The notes beneath the pieces are model-generated. The model worked only from the letters and a program-made list of their open reading frames with translations. It did no database searches and was not told the origin of the DNA. Positions 57,918-64,000 of a stretch of 64,000 nucleotides of DNA are shown piece by piece. Origin of the DNA: Streptomyces sp. PH10-H1 (GTDB lineage: Bacteria > Actinomycetota > Actinomycetes > Streptomycetales > Streptomycetaceae); contig NZ_JASISZ010000007.1 in NCBI RefSeq assembly GCF_030063355.1, positions 62,001-126,000 of the forward strand, written 5' to 3'. Every line of letters begins with the position of its first letter. The stretch's first letter is position 1. The position numbers and the translations under genes were made by a program.

Positions 57918-58185
57918 GCCGTCAAGTCCCCCTTGTGAACGGATCGTTCCGCCCGCGAACGCGGGTGCCGACCCATCCTTCCAGTCCATCCTTCCGGCCC
58001 ATCTGCTGCCCCGTCCAAGCCGTTTCCACTCCGCCGACGATCCGTCACACCACGGTGACATGGGACACACAAGATGTTCGGCACACCGCACCCGACTTCC
58101 GCACCTCCTGTCACCTTTGGCAGTCTGATGTCTTGTAAACGGGGGATCGCCCGCTCCGGTGGGCGGACAGGAGGACAGCACCACC
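57918..58185. other. Divergent intergenic region of the SUKH island
   Basis: 268 bp that should contain promoters for both arms. GGAGGACAGC near 58170 is the ribosome site of the deaminase gene. I see no clear promoter or operator. Confidence 0.4.
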
Positions 58186-58689
58186 ATGCAGACAACGGAC
58201 GCCGCTGATCCGCGGCTCACTTGGAGTGCCGTCGGCGCCGACGCCGCGGGACCACCTGTTCTGCGGCACCGCCGGGACGGCATCCTGCCGGCCGTGGCCG
58301 CCGCGCTGTCCATTCGCGACGAGGTGCTGACCTGCACCGGGAGCAAGGCCGAGCAGGCGCCGGCGCTGCATCCGATCGTCCAGGACTTCCTGGACACGCT
58401 GCCGGTCGCCCAGCGCGAGCGCTTCACCGGGCGCTGTCCTGAGCCGGTGCTGCTGTCGCGGTATCTCGCTGAAGTGGATGCCAGTCGCAGCAAGCGCGCG
58501 GCCCGCAAGGCACTCACCCAGAGTGAGGCCCGCAAGGCACTGCGCGGCGCGCGGCTCACCGCGCGCCGCATCCGGGAGGACGGCGACCCGGAGCACGGCT
58601 CGTACGCGCCGCCCTGCCGCTCCTGCGCACCGCTGCTCGCGCACTTGGGCGTGCGGCCGGTCGATCCGGCGGCGGAGGCGGCCGCGTGA
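58186..58689 (+). CDS. YwqJ-like nucleic acid/nucleotide deaminase
   Basis: A stand-alone 167-residue deaminase-fold protein of the YwqJ-related family, first described in polymorphic toxins. Motif 1 is GRCPEPVLLSRYL (C84 and catalytic E86) and motif 2 is YAPPCRSCAPLLAHLG (C144, C147), so all three zinc ligands and the proton shuttle are present. It has no signal peptide or secretion domain, which suggests that it acts inside the producing cell or is not a toxin. The stop overlaps the start of the SUKH-3 gene by 4 nt (GTGA), as in toxin-immunity pairs. The natural substrate (free base, nucleotide, RNA or DNA) cannot be read. ATG at 58186, AGGAGG 11 nt upstream. Confidence 0.88.
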   Translation: MQTTDAADPRLTWSAVGADAAGPPVLRHRRDGILPAVAAALSIRDEVLTCTGSKAEQAPALHPIVQDFLDTLPVAQRERFTGRCPEPVLLSRYLAEVDASRSKRAARKALTQSEARKALRGARLTARRIREDGDPEHGSYAPPCRSCAPLLAHLGVRPVDPAAEAAA

Positions 58690-59258
58690 CCGACACGAAC
58701 GCGGTGCACGCAACGAACACAGCGCACGCGACGAGCACGGCGAACGGCGTGAATCACGCCGCCGGCATGCCGATCTCCCCGAGCACCCGCTTTCCGGTCG
58801 GCGTGGACGCCGCCCTGCGATCGGCCGGCTGGCAGCCCGGCCGCTGGGACATCATGCAGGCCGAGGTCTGGGCGGACGCGCTGCGCTCCCACGCCTCCCC
58901 CGCCGGGCACCGGCACGCCGTCTCGCCGGCCGCCGTGGAGGCGTGGGCCGAGTTCGGCGGCCTCGCCATACCCGCCACCACCGGTCCCGGCCGGCAGATC
59001 GCGCCCACCCCGGTCCTGGTCAACCCGCTGCGCGGACTTCATCTCGCCCGTACCCTCGCCGACCTCGGCCGGGCGCTCGAAACCGAGGTCTCCCCGCTCG
59101 GCGAGGAGATGGGCTCCGGCTCGCTCCTCGCCATCGACGCCGACGGTCATGTCTACGCCATCGATCACACCGGCGACTGGTACCTCGGCGCCGACATCGA
59201 CAGCGCCCTGACCACCCTCGTCACCGGCGGCCGGCCCGCCCGCCTCACGACGACCTGA
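58686..59258 (+). CDS. SUKH-3 family immunity-like protein
   Basis: 190 residues. The conserved part (from about residue 30) shows FPVGVDAALRSAGWQPGRW, EAWAEFGGLAI and, near the end, LLAIDADGHVYAIDHTGDWYLG, which is a SUKH-3 pattern. The N-terminal 27 residues are low-complexity (Thr/Ala/His/Asn) and may not be translated; an in-frame ATG at 58767 is an alternative. The GTG start overlaps the deaminase stop by 4 nt. SUKH proteins neutralise many toxin types, and here the expected partner is the YwqJ-like deaminase. Direct neutralisation is inference from arrangement. Confidence 0.85.
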   Translation: MTDTNAVHATNTAHATSTANGVNHAAGMPISPSTRFPVGVDAALRSAGWQPGRWDIMQAEVWADALRSHASPAGHRHAVSPAAVEAWAEFGGLAIPATTGPGRQIAPTPVLVNPLRGLHLARTLADLGRALETEVSPLGEEMGSGSLLAIDADGHVYAIDHTGDWYLGADIDSALTTLVTGGRPARLTTT

Positions 59259-59277
59259 CCAACCAACTCCAAAAAGC

Positions 59278-59315
59278 GCTCAGCCCTCGCTCAGCCCTCG
59301 CTCAGCCCTCGCTCA
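59278..59315. repeat. Tandem repeat of CTCAGCCCTCG
   Basis: Three full copies plus a partial of an 11-bp unit lie between the convergent SUKH-3 and histidine kinase genes. Confidence 0.8.
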
Positions 59316-60725
59316 GCAGACGGCCGGCGGTCCGGTGGGGACGGCGGCGGGCAGCGCGGGGATCATGGCGGAGACACGGAAGCCGCCGTCGGCGGTGTGG
59401 CCCGCGACGAAGCCGCCGCCGAGGGCGGTGACGCGCTCCTTCATACCGACGAGGCCGTGCCCGCCGCTGGGGAGAGCGGCGGCGGGCGACCCGTCGGAGG
59501 GACCGTTCTCGACGCGGACGGCGACCTCGGTGGCGCGGTAGGCGAGGCGGACCTGGGTCCTGGCGCCGGAAGCGTGCTTGTGGACGTTGGTGAGGGCTTC
59601 CTGGACGACCCGGTACGCGGTCCGCTCGACCTGCGCCGCACACGCCCGGATCTCGCCCTCGACGGTCAGCGCGACACGCATCCCCGCCGCTCGGGACTCC
59701 CCGACGAGCGCCTCCAGCCGGGCGAGGCACGGCCCGTCACCGCCGGGAGCGGCAGAACCGTCCAGGCCGTCGAGCCCGTCGGGACCGCCGGAACCGGCAG
59801 TCACCGGCGCGGCGGACCCGGAACCGCCACCGGTCCCGCTGCCCACCTCGGTGAACGCCAGGGTGCTTCCGGCGCCCGCGCCGTTCACCCCCGGGCCCGT
59901 CCGCAGGACGCCCAGCATCTGGCGCAGTTCGTTGAGCGCCTGCCGCCCCATGTTCCCCAGCAGTTCCGCGCTCGCGGACGCCTTCTCCGGATCCTTCAGG
60001 GCGACGGCCTTGAGCGCCGCGGCGTGCACGACCATGAGGCTGACCCGGTGCGCGACCACGTCGTGCATCTCGCGGGCGATCCTGGTGCGCTCGTCGGCCC
60101 GGGCGCGTTCCGCCCGTTCCGTCGCCTTCTCGGCGAGCAGCGTCAGCTCGCGCTCCAGTCCGTCGGCGCGTTCGCGCAGGCTCTCGACGAGCCGGCGGCG
60201 GGCCCGGACGTACAGGCCGAGCAGCACGGGCGGCGCGGTGAGGCCCAGGGCCATGAGGACGGACGTGATCACGATGACGAGCAGCGGGGTGTTGTTGTCC
60301 AGCCGCAGGCTGTCGCGCATCTGGATGAACGCGACGATCATCGTGCCGACCCCGGTCATCCCTGCCAGGGTGGCGGTGATGCGGCGCGGGACCTCGGAGG
60401 CCGCCAGCGTGTAGAGACTGACGACGCCGAGCAGATATCCGAGCTGCGCGGGCGTCACCGCGATGGACAGCAGGACGATCGGGATGGGCCAGCGTCGGCG
60501 CAGCAGCAGGGTGGATCCGACGAGCAGTCCGAAGACCGCGCCGACACCGGGCGCAATCCCGGTCTTCTGGGCGAAGGACACCCCTTCGACAAAACATTCG
60601 AGCGCCGAGACGGCGGCCAGCGTCGCGTCGAGCACGAGGCTGCGCCGCCTCGGCCACCACCATGGGCCTGAACGTGCTCGGCCCCCGCCTCGGTCCTCCG
60701 GTACGTGCGCCCCCGTCGTACTCAT
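59313..60725 (-). CDS. Sensor histidine kinase (NarL-type, HisKA_3), orphan
   Basis: 470 residues. The N-terminal half has about six hydrophobic segments (roughly 35-195) that form the membrane sensor. The dimerisation/phosphotransfer box is [22 protein letters not shown] with the phospho-accepting His in EMHD, followed by [15 protein letters not shown]; a N-box [13 protein letters not shown] and the G-box [17 protein letters not shown] follow, separated by an unusual Gly/Ser/Ala-rich insert (about residues 300-345). The start at 60725 is ATG. No response regulator is found in the window on either side, so the partner must lie elsewhere. It is divergent from ppc. Confidence 0.9.
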   Translation of the reverse strand: MSTTGAHVPEDRGGGRARSGPWWWPRRRSLVLDATLAAVSALECFVEGVSFAQKTGIAPGVGAVFGLLVGSTLLLRRRWPIPIVLLSIAVTPAQLGYLLGVVSLYTLAASEVPRRITATLAGMTGVGTMIVAFIQMRDSLRLDNNTPLLVIVITSVLMALGLTAPPVLLGLYVRARRRLVESLRERADGLERELTLLAEKATERAERARADERTRIAREMHDVVAHRVSLMVVHAAALKAVALKDPEKASASAELLGNMGRQALNELRQMLGVLRTGPGVNGAGAGSTLAFTEVGSGTGGGSGSAAPVTAGSGGPDGLDGLDGSAAPGGDGPCLARLEALVGESRAAGMRVALTVEGEIRACAAQVERTAYRVVQEALTNVHKHASGARTQVRLAYRATEVAVRVENGPSDGSPAAALPSGGHGLVGMKERVTALGGGFVAGHTADGGFRVSAMIPALPAAVPTGPPAVC

Positions 60726-60927
60726 GCGGTCCAGCCTAGGCGGTGCCCCGCGCGGGCAGGGGTTGCCGGGTGTGTATACAGGGGCTGTCCGCCAGGTGGG
60801 CGGGGGCCGTGGCCGCCGGAGACCCGACCTATCCTGGACTGGTCGGACAGCGCGGTCCGCCCCACCCCGCCCTCCGCCGGCGGGGAGAATAGCCGTCGCC
60901 CATCCCACCGCACGAGGAGCCGCACCT

Positions 60928-63657
<2,730 letters not shown>

Positions 63658-63676
63658 GACGGTGCCGGGATGACGA

Positions 63677-63714
63677 CGTGAACGGCCCCGGACAGAAGTC
63701 CGGGGCCGTTCACG
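63677..63714. terminator. Bidirectional terminator, at least 17-bp perfect stem
   Basis: CGTGAACGGCCCCGGAC pairs exactly with GTCCGGGGCCGTTCACG across a 4-nt loop. It lies between the convergent ppc and TetR genes and ends 3 bp short of the TetR stop codon. Confidence 0.92.
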
Positions 63715-63716
63715 TG

Positions 63717-64000
63717 TCAGCTCTTGCGGTGTCCGATCAGGCGCGGCTTGGGCTCGATGCCCGACAGGCCGTTCCAGGACAGGTTCACCAGATGTGCGGC
63801 GACCTCGGCCTTCTCGGGCCGCTGCGGCGCGTCGAGCCACCACTGACCGGTCAGCGCGACCATGCCGACCAGCGCCTGGGCGTACATCGGTGCGAGCTTG
63901 GGGTCGAAACCGCGGTTCTTGAACTCCATGCCGAGGATGTCCTCGACCTGGGTGGCGATGTCGCTGATCAGGGATGCGAAGGTGCCGGTGGACTGGGCGA
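63717..64000 (-). CDS. TetR-family regulator, C-terminal part
   Basis: The 3' end of a gene that starts beyond the right edge. The visible residues (TFASLISDIATQVEDILGM, then YAQALVGMVALTGQWWLDA and VNLSWNGLSGIEPKPRLIG) form the helical ligand-binding region typical of streptomycete TetR regulators, including the frequent GQWWLD and LSWNGLSG patterns near the C-terminus. The DNA-binding N-terminus is outside the window, so the target cannot be guessed. It is convergent with ppc and shares its terminator. Confidence 0.85.
   Translation of the reverse strand, partial: AQSTGTFASLISDIATQVEDILGMEFKNRGFDPKLAPMYAQALVGMVALTGQWWLDAPQRPEKAEVAAHLVNLSWNGLSGIEPKPRLIGHRKS

Overview
The window is a core chromosomal segment of a high-GC actinomycete, almost certainly Streptomyces. 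The support is codon use with a strong G/C third-position bias, many GTG starts with ATGA/GTGA overlaps, and a gene order that from memory resembles the S. coelicolor segment running from the hut genes through bldA, ndh, ppx, eno, the rpf genes, mazG and mfd to ppc. No insertion sequence, prophage, CRISPR array or rRNA is visible. One tRNA is present, and it is the important one: tRNA-Leu(UAA), bldA.

Layout. 0-6.3 kb: the 3' end of a SigB/F-type sigma factor, then a leftward histidine-utilisation operon (hutU, an M20 amidohydrolase, hutF, hutI) with a clear promoter/operator upstream of hutU. 6.4-17.3 kb: a PLP decarboxylase, an RpiR regulator, a MatB-like acyl-CoA synthetase, cystathionine beta-synthase, an SGNH hydrolase, a thiolase and small conserved proteins. 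17.3-25.5 kb: Bax-inhibitor-1 protein, bldA, a FtsX-type ABC transporter, a cyclopropane fatty acid synthase and a type II NADH dehydrogenase with two Rex-like operators. 25.5-26.5 kb: a decayed stretch with a phosphotransferase remnant. 26.5-35.3 kb: ppx, DUF501, divIC, eno, rpfA with a c-di-AMP riboswitch, a second Rpf, a P450, a 5'-truncated endonuclease V and mazG. 35.3-39.8 kb: secreted lipoproteins and a Ser/Thr kinase. 40-43 kb: DUF2079, GtrA and GT2 membrane-glycosylation genes. 43-50.3 kb: mfd and a second FtsX-type ABC transporter. 50.6-53.2 kb: an MFS exporter and a DivIVA-like coiled-coil protein.

The most unusual part is 53.4-59.3 kb. It holds two divergent gene sets built from polymorphic-toxin and SUKH-immunity modules but without secretion signals: a WHH-nuclease/SUKH fusion, a large deaminase/SUKH-4 fusion with repeated Pro/Gly linkers, a free-standing YwqJ-like deaminase, and a SUKH-3 protein overlapping it by 4 nt. 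One expected metal-binding His of the nuclease motif is Lys here. The deaminase motifs look intact. This looks like a domesticated or self-neutralised toxin/immunity island rather than an exported effector.

The window closes with an orphan NarL-type histidine kinase, phosphoenolpyruvate carboxylase and the C-terminus of a TetR regulator. None of the protein genes called with confidence contains an in-frame TTA codon that I could find by reading, so the neighbourhood of bldA does not itself appear to be bldA-dependent.
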